DNA of 64,000 nucleotides. Source: Clostridiales bacterium 1_7_47FAA (GTDB taxonomy: Bacteria > Bacillota > Clostridia > Lachnospirales > Lachnospiraceae). The notes under the pieces were generated by a model. The model was not told where the DNA came from, searched no databases, and was given only the letters and a program-made list of their open reading frames with translations. This document shows, in pieces, positions 16,854 through 26,620 of the stretch; the first letter of the stretch is position 1; every line of letters begins with the position of its first letter. Made by a program: the position numbers and the translations under genes. Location of the stretch: the NCBI GenBank assembly GCA_000155435.1, contig DS990260.1, forward strand, positions 1,506,973 through 1,570,972, written 5' to 3'.

Positions 16854-18677
16854 CTACCTGTCATATGCAGGCAGTCCCGATGGATACACAACCTTTACCG
16901 TCTTCTCCTCCTGGCCGTAATCCGTCAGGGATTCCCTGTAAGTCCCCATATCTGAATCAATCAGCGTCATTTTCCCGGGGCGCATCCGGAAGGTCTGATA
17001 CCTGCTGTCATACCCGTTTTCATCCTCATGGTCCCGGCGCAGGTTGAGGTGGATCAGTCCATTGCCCCGGAACAGTATCCCGTCCACCTGGAACCCATCT
17101 GTCTCCGCTTCCCCCAGAACCTCCTTTGCCCCCTGGCAGGCAAGGAATTCATCCATTGTAACCAGTATGGCGCCATACTCCGTAAAATCCCCATTCTCAT
17201 AAAAGAAATAATACGGCTTGTAGCTGTGCCCGCTTACAAACGGCTCACTGCGTCCGTCCCCCATCTCCATATATGACACCGAACCGTCATATGCGCTTCT
17301 AAGCAGGCACACATTGCCCATCTCATCCATATGGAACCCCATTCCCAGACCGGATAGATTCATGGGACGCGGCGAGCCGTCCCTTACGGTCCAGAGATAG
17401 GATGTGGATGAGGTAAATGCGTCCAAATCCGTCAGACTGATGACTTTAATATCCTCAAATCGATAATATCCACTGACATACTGGCCTCTTGTTTCCCGTT
17501 TCACTTCTTCCATGGATTCCTCCGTGACAAACACCAGCGCCCCCATATATCCTTCAAAGACACGGGATGCTGTTTCCTTTCCGTCTGCCACAAAGGCAAA
17601 TGCCTCATATGCGCCATCGCCATTATAGTCGTCATAATCCAGGGTCAGGATGGTCCCGTCCGGATATGCGCCCTGAATCCTTTTAACCCAGTTTTGCGGA
17701 CAGGAAACAGCACCCGCGTTTTCCACAGGTGGACGTCCGCTTACATCCACCACATGCTTCACAGGTTCCCAGTCATCCCAGGCCAGGTTTGTACCGCTTA
17801 GCGTAAGGTAGGTGTGCGTACCAAGGCCGGACAAGGGGGTAATATCCCTGACCGGATTACAGTCCAGGCATAGAAGGCTCAGCTTCCTAAGGTCCGCGAG
17901 AGGTGACAGGTCCTCAATATCATTGGACTGCAGGCGAAGTTCTTCCAATTTATGCAAACCAGAAAGGGGGGAGATATCTTTAATCTGATTGCCAATCAGG
18001 CAGAGGTCCCGCAGATTCCCAAGCCCTGACAAGGCGCTTATGTCCGTCAGGCCCTCATAGCTTACATTCAGTACTTCCAGCCGGGTCAGGGTTTTCAGCG
18101 GTTCCAGGTCATCCGGGGAAAACGAGTGAAAAGCCAGCCTCAGGTCCCTCAATCCGGTGAGCCGGGAAAGTTTTGCATAATCTGTTCCATTGCATATGGT
18201 TATGCTGGCGGTTGACGCTGAACCGGATATTGTCTGTATCTTCCCATCCCAGTCCGTGAATGTCACATATTCGGATGGTTCCAGCGCTCCTGGTAGGGCA
18301 GACGGCATACTGGCCGTGTCACCGGACTGGCCGGCGGCGGTATTATCGGTATGTCCATCACCAGCAGCATCAACACGTCCATCATCAGTAACATCCGTAT
18401 GCCCAATGGCCGCCTGGCTGCTTGAAACGTCTGATATCGGGCTACACGCTGAAAGCAGTAAGGAACACAGGAGGACAGCCAGGAAACAGCCTCCATAGGC
18501 GCCCCTCATGTGCAGGAGTCCGGCAGATGATGCTCCTTCACATAATCCTTCCACATATGTGCCTCCGGCATCTAATCCTCCCCCGCATAAACCGCCTGCA
18601 GTTAATCCCTCTTCACATAATCCGCCTTCGCACAAGCCGCCCTCCAACACCACATCCCATCCTTTGCCGCTCTCCAT
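16854..18677 (-). CDS. Leucine-rich-repeat lipoprotein
   Basis: A secreted protein of about 607 residues whose lipobox LLSAC (about residue 78) marks a lipid anchor. At least five internalin-like repeats of about 22 residues follow (for example LSGLGNLRDLCLIGNQIKDI), then a C-terminal region of about 270 residues that I do not recognise, including a FG-GAP-like DYDDYNGDGAYEAF stretch. The start is uncertain. The ATG at 18677 has an excellent GAGGAGG site but places about 55 residues before the signal helix, including a pentapeptide repeat. The ATG at 18509 gives a normal signal peptide (MRGAYGGCFLAVLL) but no good ribosome site. Function is unknown; surface binding is plausible. Confidence 0.8.
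   Translation of the reverse strand: MESGKGWDVVLEGGLCEGGLCEEGLTAGGLCGGGLDAGGTYVEGLCEGASSAGLLHMRGAYGGCFLAVLLCSLLLSACSPISDVSSSQAAIGHTDVTDDGRVDAAGDGHTDNTAAGQSGDTASMPSALPGALEPSEYVTFTDWDGKIQTISGSASTASITICNGTDYAKLSRLTGLRDLRLAFHSFSPDDLEPLKTLTRLEVLNVSYEGLTDISALSGLGNLRDLCLIGNQIKDISPLSGLHKLEELRLQSNDIEDLSPLADLRKLSLLCLDCNPVRDITPLSGLGTHTYLTLSGTNLAWDDWEPVKHVVDVSGRPPVENAGAVSCPQNWVKRIQGAYPDGTILTLDYDDYNGDGAYEAFAFVADGKETASRVFEGYMGALVFVTEESMEEVKRETRGQYVSGYYRFEDIKVISLTDLDAFTSSTSYLWTVRDGSPRPMNLSGLGMGFHMDEMGNVCLLRSAYDGSVSYMEMGDGRSEPFVSGHSYKPYYFFYENGDFTEYGAILVTMDEFLACQGAKEVLGEAETDGFQVDGILFRGNGLIHLNLRRDHEDENGYDSRYQTFRMRPGKMTLIDSDMGTYRESLTDYGQEEKTVKVVYPSGLPAYDR
18538..18642. repeat. 15-bp tandem repeat, seven units
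   Basis: Seven consecutive 15-bp units resemble CATAATCCGCCTTCG. Read on the minus strand in the frame of the leucine-rich-repeat gene they encode seven pentapeptides of the form GGLCE/EGLTA/GGLDA. They sit before the signal peptide, so they are either an odd N-terminal extension or a minisatellite in the leader. Confidence 0.75.
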
Positions 18678-18710
18678 CCCCCGCCTCCTCAACAAACCTC
18701 CATAATACAG

Positions 18711-18755
18711 GGAGAGCCGCACATCCAGGCCAGTCCTTAAGGTGTGCAGCTCTCC
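18711..18755 (-). terminator. Stem-loop downstream of glyQS
   Basis: Thirteen-base arms GGAGAGCCGCACA and TGTGCAGCTCTCC pair with one mismatch around a 19-base loop, about 80 bases past the glycyl-tRNA synthetase stop. No run of Us follows, so termination strength is doubtful. Confidence 0.45.
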
Positions 18756-18834
18756 GTTATTATCCCATCTTATGATTATGCAAAATGCAGCCATACAAAT
18801 TACAGCTCTATCGAATGTAAATACTCAATTTCCC

Positions 18835-20223
18835 CTAAAACATGAACTTATCAGCGAAGTAATCCTTCAGTTCGCTAATCGGAATCCTTACCTGCTCCAT
18901 GGTATCCCTGTCGCGTACCGTCACCGCGTGGTCTTCCTCGGAGTCAAAGTCATAGGTGATACAGAACGGGGTGCCGATTTCATCCTGTCTCCTGTATCTC
19001 TTACCGATATTGCCCCTGTCGTCAAACTCACAGTTAAAGTACTTGGAAAGCTCGGTGTAAACCTTCTCGGCCCCCTCGTTCAGTTTCTTGGACAGCGGAA
19101 GCACGCCTACCTTCACAGGCGCCAGGGCCGGATGGAAATGAAGCACGGTCCTAACATCTCCCTCGCCAATCTCTTCCTCGTCATATGCAGCGCAGAGGAA
19201 TGCCAGGGTCACACGGTCAGCGCCCAGGGACGGCTCGATTACATACGGGATGTACTTTTCCTTTGCCTCGTCATCAAAGTAGGACATATCCTGTCCTGAT
19301 ACGTTCTGGTGCTGTGTCAGGTCATAATCCGTCCTGTCGGCGATTCCCCACAGTTCGCCCCAGCCGAATGGGAACAGGAACTCCAGGTCCGTGGTTGCCT
19401 TGCTGTAGAAGGACAGTTCTTCCTGCTCATGGTCTCTTGCACGCATCTCGTCTTCCTTGATTCCAAGGGCTTTTAACCAGTCGATGCAATACTGCTTCCA
19501 ATATGCGAACCACTCCAGATCCGTATCAGGCTTGCAGAAGAATTCCAGCTCCATCTGCTCAAATTCCCTTGTACGGAAGGTAAAGTTACCTGGCGTGATT
19601 TCGTTACGGAATGACTTGCCGATCTGTGCAATGCCAAAGGGAACCTTCTTTCTGGAAGTCCTCTGTACATTCTTAAAGTTGACAAAAATGCCCTGTGCTG
19701 TCTCCGGACGGAGATAAACCGTGTTCTTGGCATCCTCGGTAACGCCCTGGAAGGTCTTGAACATCAGGTTGAACTGGCGGATTTCCGTAAAATCATGGGC
19801 GCCGCAGCTTGGACAGCAGATATTGTTGTCGTCAATGTACTGCTTCATCTGCTCCTGGGACCATGCGTCCACGGAGCCTTCTATCTTAATACCGTGTTCA
19901 TCGTTAAAATCCTCAATCAGCTTATCTGCACGGAACCTCTCCTTACACTGTTTGCAGTCCATCAGGGGATCAGAGAAACCGCCCAGATGTCCGCTGGCCA
20001 CCCAGGTCTGGGGATTCATCAGGATTGCGCAGTCAACACCCACATTGTATGGGCTTTCCATTACGAACTTCTGCCACCATGCCTTCTTTACATTGTTCTT
20101 CAGCTCTACGCCAAGGTTGCCGTAGTCCCAGGTATTGGCAAGGCCGCCGTAAATCTCAGAGCCGGGATAAACAAATCCCCTGTTCTTGGCAAGCGCCACA
20201 ATCTTTTCCATTGTCTTTTCCAT
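18835..20223 (-). CDS. glyQS: Glycyl-tRNA synthetase, single-chain type
   Basis: A 462-residue class II synthetase of the dimeric (alpha2) type that charges tRNA-Gly. Motif 1 lies early ([11 protein letters not shown]) and motif 2 is [21 protein letters not shown]. Motif 3 is [16 protein letters not shown], and an anticodon-binding domain ends the protein ([11 protein letters not shown]). [19 protein letters not shown] at the N terminus is diagnostic. I chose the ATG at 20223, which has AGAGG 8 bases upstream; an in-frame ATG 10 codons earlier has none. It lies 36 bases after a lipoprotein gene with no T-box leader in between. Confidence 0.97.
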   Translation of the reverse strand: MEKTMEKIVALAKNRGFVYPGSEIYGGLANTWDYGNLGVELKNNVKKAWWQKFVMESPYNVGVDCAILMNPQTWVASGHLGGFSDPLMDCKQCKERFRADKLIEDFNDEHGIKIEGSVDAWSQEQMKQYIDDNNICCPSCGAHDFTEIRQFNLMFKTFQGVTEDAKNTVYLRPETAQGIFVNFKNVQRTSRKKVPFGIAQIGKSFRNEITPGNFTFRTREFEQMELEFFCKPDTDLEWFAYWKQYCIDWLKALGIKEDEMRARDHEQEELSFYSKATTDLEFLFPFGWGELWGIADRTDYDLTQHQNVSGQDMSYFDDEAKEKYIPYVIEPSLGADRVTLAFLCAAYDEEEIGEGDVRTVLHFHPALAPVKVGVLPLSKKLNEGAEKVYTELSKYFNCEFDDRGNIGKRYRRQDEIGTPFCITYDFDSEEDHAVTVRDRDTMEQVRIPISELKDYFADKFMF

Positions 20224-20259
20224 ATCCGTATCCTCTCTTTTATCTTCATTCATTCTATA

Positions 20260-20913
20260 TTAATCTAAGATGATATAGCTGGTGCCTTCCTCCGGCGTCT
20301 CAACCGTGTTGGAATCCCTCAGGCTGCACCCGTCACTGACATAAAGGATTTTCTTTTCCGTCTTGATGACACCAGGGCCTTCTGCCTTTACCAGCACCTG
20401 CTGGCCGTCCGACACTGCCTGGGATGCATCCACCGCATTGCCCTTGACATCCTTAAATGCCACGTCCTCCAGGCCCTGGCCCAGAACCGCTACCCTTCCT
20501 GCCTCCAGCGCTGTGAAGGTCACATTATAATCCCCGATTTCCCTGGCAAACTCTATGATGCGTGAAGCCGTATCATATTCAGTTACGGTAAATGCCTTAC
20601 CATCCCCAATTTTGGCCGATACAAGGGCTACAGGCAGCTTCTCAGCGCCCTCGGTGTTCTCGGACTTTGCCGCCTTGCCAAGGGAACTGTTGAAATCGCT
20701 GATGCGCTGTTGCACAAATGCCTTCAGCTCCTCCTCCGTATAATCCCCCTTGTTATAGGTTTCCACGGATGCCCACTGGACATTGCCGTCCTTTTCTATC
20801 ATCACGCTGTTCTCCACAGGCGTCCCCTTGCCCGGTGCGCCGATTCCGGCACAGCCCGTGGCCAGGACCGCGGCCGTCATGAGGGCCAGCGCCATTGCCA
20901 TGATTTTTTTCAT
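20260..20913 (-). CDS. Lipoprotein of unknown function
   Basis: A 217-residue predicted lipoprotein. The signal peptide MKKIMAMALALMTAAVLATG is followed at once by the lipobox Cys at residue 21. The mature part contains alternating charged and beta-forming segments and I recognise no catalytic motif. AAAGGATTGAGT precedes the ATG at 20913; an in-frame start 23 codons upstream lacks a ribosome site. It lies between recO and glyQS in the same direction, 37 bases before glyQS, and may be cotranscribed. Confidence 0.8.
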   Translation of the reverse strand: MKKIMAMALALMTAAVLATGCAGIGAPGKGTPVENSVMIEKDGNVQWASVETYNKGDYTEEELKAFVQQRISDFNSSLGKAAKSENTEGAEKLPVALVSAKIGDGKAFTVTEYDTASRIIEFAREIGDYNVTFTALEAGRVAVLGQGLEDVAFKDVKGNAVDASQAVSDGQQVLVKAEGPGVIKTEKKILYVSDGCSLRDSNTVETPEEGTSYIILD

Positions 20914-21040
20914 ACTCAATCCTTTCGTGTGATTAATCCGCAGACCCGCCGGCAGAAACCAGTACCCATTGGCGTCCGTCATGGGCCTACCCGGATATTA
21001 TATCCTCTACATCCTATAATTTCAAGCCTTAGAATGTATT

Positions 21041-21691
21041 TTATCCGGTGAGCACATCCAAAATCTCAAGGGATTTGAACTCATGGCGCACATAATAGCG
21101 CCTGCTGGCCTCCACCACTGATTCAAACTCCCTCATCACATCATCCTTTAAGATGAATTTATAAAGGGATTCCACCTGGGAACACACCACATATTCCCAG
21201 GCATAGCTGCAGGATTCCGAAACCGGCCTTGGCGGTTCCTCCGTATACTCCCCGTTAATGACCATGGATTTAAGCTCAAACACCCGCCTTGCCAGACGGT
21301 TAGGGATGGATGGGTTCAAAAGGGCGCGAAGGGACTGGTAAAGCAGCTTTAAAAGTTCGGTGCCGTCCATATTTTCCTGTGAAAAATAATCCGCCACCTC
21401 CAAAAAATAGGAGCCGTAGCACGTGCACTCCATATCCAGGGACAGCCCGTCAAAATAATTGGCAATCTGCGACGACTGAAGGTTATAGGCGCTCCTCCCC
21501 TCATACAGGGTGAAGGTCCCAAAGGAAAAAGGCCTGCTGGATGCCATCAGGGGATTGCCTGGTTTTCTGGCGCCATGGGCAAACGCGGTAATACGTCCCC
21601 GCTCCCTTGTGAGCAACACCAGCCTCCTGTCATAATCCCCGGAAGGAGCTGAAATGAGGACCATTCCGGTCAGTGTTACTGTCTCTCTCAT
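21041..21691 (-). CDS. recO: DNA repair protein RecO
   Basis: A 216-residue recombination mediator that helps load RecA with RecR. The N-terminal OB fold is visible (TLTGMVLISAPSGDYDRRLV and RERGRITAFAHGARKPGNPL), followed by the helical domain. The protein is shorter than the usual 240-250 residues. The four-Cys zinc site typical of the C-terminal half is not visible; only two cysteines remain there. It follows era by 92 bases, a common arrangement in Firmicutes. Confidence 0.92.
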   Translation of the reverse strand: MRETVTLTGMVLISAPSGDYDRRLVLLTRERGRITAFAHGARKPGNPLMASSRPFSFGTFTLYEGRSAYNLQSSQIANYFDGLSLDMECTCYGSYFLEVADYFSQENMDGTELLKLLYQSLRALLNPSIPNRLARRVFELKSMVINGEYTEEPPRPVSESCSYAWEYVVCSQVESLYKFILKDDVMREFESVVEASRRYYVRHEFKSLEILDVLTG

Positions 21692-21783
21692 TTCAGAATC
21701 CCCTCCCCTCTGCTATCCATCAGACCTTATCTTCGTTTTATCTTGTGGCATTCGCCATATATCCGTTGTAAATACAACGTTTT

Positions 21784-22695
21784 TTACACATCCTTGCCAT
21801 CGTACCCATAGTTCTTCATATAAAGTTCGCTGTCCCGCCATTCCTTCCTGACCTTGACCCACAGCTTTAAGTTCACCTGGATTTCCATCATGCGCTCGAT
21901 GTCCTTCCTGGCTTCCGTACCAATCCGCTTTAACATGCTCCCGCCCTTGCCGATGATGATGCCTTTATGGGAATCCCTCTCACACACAATGCTGGCGTCA
22001 ATGTCCATGATGCCGTCCGGGCGTTCCTTCATCCTCTCAATGGTCACCGCAATCCCGTGGGGAATCTCATCATTCAGAAGGCGCAGCGCCTTTTCCCGGA
22101 TTAACTCAGCCGCAATCTGGCGCATGGGCTGGTCGGTCACCGTATCCTCGTCATAAAACTGGGGACCATAGGGAAGATACTTGAAAATCAGTTCGGTAAG
22201 CAGGTCCGTGTTCTTCTCCTTCAGGGCTGACAGGGGTACTATCTCGGCAAAATCACATATGTCCTTGTATGCCGCCATGAAGGTAAGGATTTCATCCTGG
22301 TTCTTAACCGTGTCAATCTTATTGATGACCAGGATGATCGGTGTCTTCACCTTATTCAGCTGCTCCGCAATATGGCGTTCCCCTGCCCCGATAAAGGTGC
22401 TTGGTTCCACCAGCCACAGGATGACATCCACATCCCGCAGCGTGTGTTCCGCCACATTGACCATATATTCGCCCAGCTTGTTCTTGGCTTTGTGGATACC
22501 TGGTGTGTCCAGGAATATGATCTGTCCCCTGTCGTCCGTGTAAACGGTCTGTATCCGGTTCCTGGTGGTCTGGGGCTTGTCGGACGTAATTGCAATCTTC
22601 TGTCCGATCAGATGGTTCATCAGGGTGGATTTCCCCACATTGGGCCGCCCAATCAGTGTCACAAAGCCTGATTTCTTCTGTGTATTCTCTTCCAT
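21784..22695 (-). CDS. era: GTPase Era
   Basis: A 303-residue GTPase that binds the 3' end of 16S rRNA during assembly of the small ribosomal subunit. G1 is GRPNVGKST at residues 16-24, G3 is DTPGIHK and G4 NKID. The C-terminal KH domain is marked by GIIIGKGGSMLKRIG. It lies 13 bases downstream of the M16C peptidase gene and 92 upstream of recO. The GGAGATATGAATG context supports the ATG at 22695. Confidence 0.98.
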   Translation of the reverse strand: MEENTQKKSGFVTLIGRPNVGKSTLMNHLIGQKIAITSDKPQTTRNRIQTVYTDDRGQIIFLDTPGIHKAKNKLGEYMVNVAEHTLRDVDVILWLVEPSTFIGAGERHIAEQLNKVKTPIILVINKIDTVKNQDEILTFMAAYKDICDFAEIVPLSALKEKNTDLLTELIFKYLPYGPQFYDEDTVTDQPMRQIAAELIREKALRLLNDEIPHGIAVTIERMKERPDGIMDIDASIVCERDSHKGIIIGKGGSMLKRIGTEARKDIERMMEIQVNLKLWVKVRKEWRDSELYMKNYGYDGKDV

Positions 22696-22708
22696 TCATA
22701 TCTCCTTA

Positions 22709-25678
22709 TCAGTGGTACAGGTTCTTGATTTCCCCAAACATTGCCCGGTCCGCCTTAATCTGTTCATCATTGCCGATCACGCACAGCGCCCCCGTGTCCA
22801 GCACGGCCTGCACGATGTCTGCCAGGTTCCTTATATCCTCCTGGGTCACGTCCAGGATTTCCTCCCTCTCCCGCTGTATCATCTCATCGGTCACGCCGGA
22901 GAGATAGGCGGAAAGGTTCCTGCTGCCCTTCAGGGATGGGGTAAGGGGTGTGTCCACATCACTGATGGTGCCGATTACATATTTGGTCATATCCCGCTCA
23001 TCGATGGTGAAGCTTCTCAGATAATCCGGTATGCCTTCGTATATTTCATTGGTTTTCGCCATGTTCGGGTCGCGGTAGGATACCATGTACCCTTCCCCCG
23101 ACCTGCCAAAGCTGCTCATACATCCATATGCGCCGCCTTTTACGCGCAGGTTCATCCAGAGATACTCATAGTTCATGATGACCTTCAACACCCTCAGCGC
23201 CCCGGTATACTCCAGGCTGCGTCCATTGACGTCCTTACCTGCAAAGGAACCGCACCTTGCCACATAATTGACCTGGGAAGCTGTTTTATATCCTTCATTG
23301 CGGTTGCCGGCTTCAAAGGTAAATGCGTGCTTTTTCCCGCTGCCTTCCAAAAGGCCTGCCTTAAATGTCTGAAGCTCCACAGGAAGGCGTCCATAGCCCT
23401 CCTCATCCGCCGTATACGCCACAAGGATATTATCCTTTGTAAACAGCTGCCGGGCCGTGCTCTTCAGCTTTCCTATCAATTCCTTCCTGTACTGCGGCTC
23501 CTCACTGTACCTGCGGCTTACATACTCCAAAAACTGATAATATCCGATTCCGCCTATGATATCGTTGAATGCCGAGGTTGCCGAGTAGTAGGAGGACGCC
23601 CTGCCCACCGCGGCCGCATGGGAGGAATCCTCCATCTTCATCCTGGCCCTGGAACGTGTCTCGTCCAGGATTTCCCCCAAACGCTTCTCATTATCCAGAT
23701 TGGAACGCGTAAGGATTTCGGTCAGGATGGAAAATGCAAAATCCAGTTTTTCATACAGTACCTTGGCGCTGGCAACAAAGGCTCCGGTAAACCGGCCCGG
23801 ATTAGCCATATCCGGATATGAACTTACTGCAAAGTTCACCCCTCCGCTGTTTAAATATATCTCGCTGGACAAATCACTGTAGCTGTAGTGCTCCGTATCC
23901 ACATATCCCAGGACGGACTTGAGGAGGCCCACATAGGAAAGGTCTTCCACCGGCACACGGTCCGTATCAAAAAGCACCTTCAGATAGCCGATGCCGGAAG
24001 TAAACATACTGCTGTGGATTACCCTTACCCCATCCTCCATCTTAAGCTCATAGGAGAGCTTTGCGCCCTCCCGGTCAATATCCTCCCGTGTGAGCATGGG
24101 GATTTTCTCCAGGTCTTCCTGGGAGGAGGTTTCCTCCTGGTATGCCTTCAGCGCTTTGGTCCGGGCCACAAGTTCTTCTATCTCTTCCCTGCCAAGGGAG
24201 GCTTTATGGGCTGCCAGCCTCTCTGCCAGCTTCCTGTCCTCCTCGGCTGTCTGGTTTATCCTGGGGCTTACCATGATGACAGCCTCATGTGGGTTATCCA
24301 ACAGGTATTTGAGGATCAGCTGCTCAAAATACCCTTCCCCTGCCGCCTTCTTAAGGAAGTCAAAGGTCTTCTGGTATTCCAGGTGCAGCATGGGGTCCCC
24401 GTCATACAGCCAGCTGTCCATGGACCACAGGCCGTACATAAGTCCTTTGGGGGCGGAACCATAGTCCGCTTCCCTGTAACGGAACTCATAGTAATTCAGT
24501 CCGGCTAAAAGGCTCCTCTTATCAATCCCCTGGTCGGCAAGCCTGCGCAGGGTGCCCTTGACAACCGCCAGGAATTCCCCCTTCTGCTCCGGGTTGGCAT
24601 TCTTGGCTATGACGGAAAAGTAGGGCTGGAGGATCCCGCTGTCATACCCGCCCAGGATATCCTGTCCGATTCCCGCATCAATCAATGCCTGCTTAAGGGG
24701 CGCGCCCGGAGCATTGATCAGGGTATATTCCAGTATCTGGAAAGCCACATACAGTTCCGGATCCAGATCCGTGCCAACCACCGTGTTCACGGACAGATAG
24801 GTCCTGTCGGCCGTCCCCTCCTCCTCTGTGACGGAATAGGTAATCTCCCGTTCCACCGGACCGTCAAATGCCTTCTGCATGGGAATGGAGGAGTCCGCAT
24901 GACAGTCCTTCCTGTCATACCTGCCCAGATATTCCTCATCCAGCCATGTAAGCTTCTGCGCCATGTCCATGTCCCCGTACAGATAGATATAGCTGTTGGC
25001 CGGATGATAGTAGTTCCTGTGGAATTCAATGAACTGCCCATAGGTCAGGTTGGGAATCACAGCCGGGTCCCCGCCAGACTCATTGGCATAGATGGTGTCC
25101 GGGAACAGCACGTTCCTGGTGAACCGGTCCAGCACGCTCTCAGGAGAGGAAAATGCGCCCTTCATCTCATTATACACAACGCCGTTAATGGTCAGGTCAT
25201 CCTCAGGGGACTGCATCTCATAGTGCCAGCCCTCCTGCAGGAAAATCTTGGGTTCCCTGTAGATGGCAGGGTGCAGCACCCCGTCCAGGTACACGTCCAT
25301 CAGGTTCTGGAAATCCTTTTCATTGCAGCTGGCCACCGGATACACGGTCTTATCCGGATAGGTCATGGCGTTTAAGAACGTATTCAGAGAGCCTTTCACC
25401 AGCTCCACGAACGGGTCCTTGACCGGGAACTTCTCAGACCCCTCCAGCACACTGTGTTCCAGAATATGCGGAAGTCCGGTACTGTCCTCAGGAGGCGTGC
25501 GGAAGCCGATACAGAACACCTTGTTATCGTCATCATTCGACATAAGGAACAGCCTTGCACCGCTCTTAATATGTTCCAGCACCATTGCGCTGGAATCCAT
25601 TTCCTCCATAAACTTCTCCCCGGCCACACGGTAGGCGGCCAGCCCTTTGACTGCTTCCAGTTTCCTTTCATCTGCCAT
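22709..25678 (-). CDS. M16C zinc metallopeptidase (PreP/insulinase family)
   Basis: A 989-residue peptidase with the inverted zinc motif HILEH at residues 71-75 and the downstream conserved stretch SLNTFLNAMTYPDKTVYPV. The length fits the four-domain single-chain M16C group (falcilysin/presequence-protease type), which degrades peptides inside a closed chamber. No signal peptide is visible, so it is cytoplasmic. The ATG at 25678 has a GAGAGTG site. It is 13 bases upstream of era and is probably cotranscribed. Its natural substrates are unknown. Confidence 0.93.
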   Translation of the reverse strand: MADERKLEAVKGLAAYRVAGEKFMEEMDSSAMVLEHIKSGARLFLMSNDDDNKVFCIGFRTPPEDSTGLPHILEHSVLEGSEKFPVKDPFVELVKGSLNTFLNAMTYPDKTVYPVASCNEKDFQNLMDVYLDGVLHPAIYREPKIFLQEGWHYEMQSPEDDLTINGVVYNEMKGAFSSPESVLDRFTRNVLFPDTIYANESGGDPAVIPNLTYGQFIEFHRNYYHPANSYIYLYGDMDMAQKLTWLDEEYLGRYDRKDCHADSSIPMQKAFDGPVEREITYSVTEEEGTADRTYLSVNTVVGTDLDPELYVAFQILEYTLINAPGAPLKQALIDAGIGQDILGGYDSGILQPYFSVIAKNANPEQKGEFLAVVKGTLRRLADQGIDKRSLLAGLNYYEFRYREADYGSAPKGLMYGLWSMDSWLYDGDPMLHLEYQKTFDFLKKAAGEGYFEQLILKYLLDNPHEAVIMVSPRINQTAEEDRKLAERLAAHKASLGREEIEELVARTKALKAYQEETSSQEDLEKIPMLTREDIDREGAKLSYELKMEDGVRVIHSSMFTSGIGYLKVLFDTDRVPVEDLSYVGLLKSVLGYVDTEHYSYSDLSSEIYLNSGGVNFAVSSYPDMANPGRFTGAFVASAKVLYEKLDFAFSILTEILTRSNLDNEKRLGEILDETRSRARMKMEDSSHAAAVGRASSYYSATSAFNDIIGGIGYYQFLEYVSRRYSEEPQYRKELIGKLKSTARQLFTKDNILVAYTADEEGYGRLPVELQTFKAGLLEGSGKKHAFTFEAGNRNEGYKTASQVNYVARCGSFAGKDVNGRSLEYTGALRVLKVIMNYEYLWMNLRVKGGAYGCMSSFGRSGEGYMVSYRDPNMAKTNEIYEGIPDYLRSFTIDERDMTKYVIGTISDVDTPLTPSLKGSRNLSAYLSGVTDEMIQREREEILDVTQEDIRNLADIVQAVLDTGALCVIGNDEQIKADRAMFGEIKNLYH

Positions 25679-25749
25679 AGATTCACTCTCTCCATTTCTA
25701 TATCATACTACTTCATAGTCTGCCTTGGTTGTCCCAGCTTATTCACATC

Positions 25750-26577
25750 CTACATATTTCCCATGAGCCTGTCTTTGACAATGGACGCACACTCCCTGAC
25801 ACAAAGATGGATAAACAGCACAGGGTCCGAGTCAGCTGAAATTCCATAGACATTTTCAATCCCCCACTTTTCAGCGGTCAGCCTGGCCCTGTATATATGG
25901 AAATTGCTGGTAAGGACACCGATTTCCAGCGGTTTATCCGGTGCAATGGCATAGGGCACCGAGGTGGTCCTGCGGGTCAGGGGAACCAGTTCCTTCTTAT
26001 CCCGGTTCCGGTGTTCCTCAATCACGACCTTGCTGTAAGCAATATTCTCCACCGTGCTCACCGAACGGTCCTCTATGAGAAGCTGCTCCGGCCTTACCCC
26101 GTTGTATTCCAGGTACTGGCGCATCACTTCCGCCTCGCTGACATCCTCACCTGGACCGCGTCCCCCGGAAAGCACCAGAATGGTGTCAGGATTCTCCTCC
26201 GCGTATTCAATCGCCTTATCCAGCCGTTTTTTTAATGAATTACTCACCGTGTGTTCCTTTACCCTCGCACCCAGCACAATCACGTAATCCAGGTTTTTCT
26301 TATCCGATGAAGCAGCGCCCAGGAACACGAGCACGCAGAGCACGGCCAGCGCCACAACCCCTGCCACGCAGGTGGTGACAACGGATACCGGGACCCATCT
26401 TGGAATCCGGTCCATGTTCCTGCTGTAATACCAGCGTCCATAAACAAGAAACAGCAGCAGGGCAGCAAAAAACAGCCAGATAAAGGCAAAGGACGTACCG
26501 ATACCAGCATACACCACTATCACTATAAAATAGGCAACGCACAGCACTCCAAGCCCAATAAGTATTCCGTCTACCAT
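25750..26577 (-). CDS. DUF218 membrane protein (YdcF/SanA-like)
   Basis: A 275-residue protein with three hydrophobic helices in the first 110 residues, then a DUF218 domain (DYVIVLGARV, LVLSGGRGPGEDVSEAEVM, STVENI). SanA/YdcF relatives are linked to envelope integrity; their chemistry is unsettled. I chose the ATG at 26577, which has AGGAGG 9 bases upstream; the frame extends upstream only as a shadow of the U32 gene. It follows the U32 gene by 43 bases. Confidence 0.85.
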   Translation of the reverse strand: MVDGILIGLGVLCVAYFIVIVVYAGIGTSFAFIWLFFAALLLFLVYGRWYYSRNMDRIPRWVPVSVVTTCVAGVVALAVLCVLVFLGAASSDKKNLDYVIVLGARVKEHTVSNSLKKRLDKAIEYAEENPDTILVLSGGRGPGEDVSEAEVMRQYLEYNGVRPEQLLIEDRSVSTVENIAYSKVVIEEHRNRDKKELVPLTRRTTSVPYAIAPDKPLEIGVLTSNFHIYRARLTAEKWGIENVYGISADSDPVLFIHLCVRECASIVKDRLMGNM

Positions 26578-26620
26578 CCCCAGGCACCTCCTGTCAGCAG
26601 ATACTTTCATGTATGTCCGG

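Noticed and set aside
21764-21785. Hairpin CGTTGTA/TACAACG followed by six Ts on the plus strand between era and recO
   Set aside because: No plus-strand gene ends here, and on the minus strand the T tract is on the wrong side.
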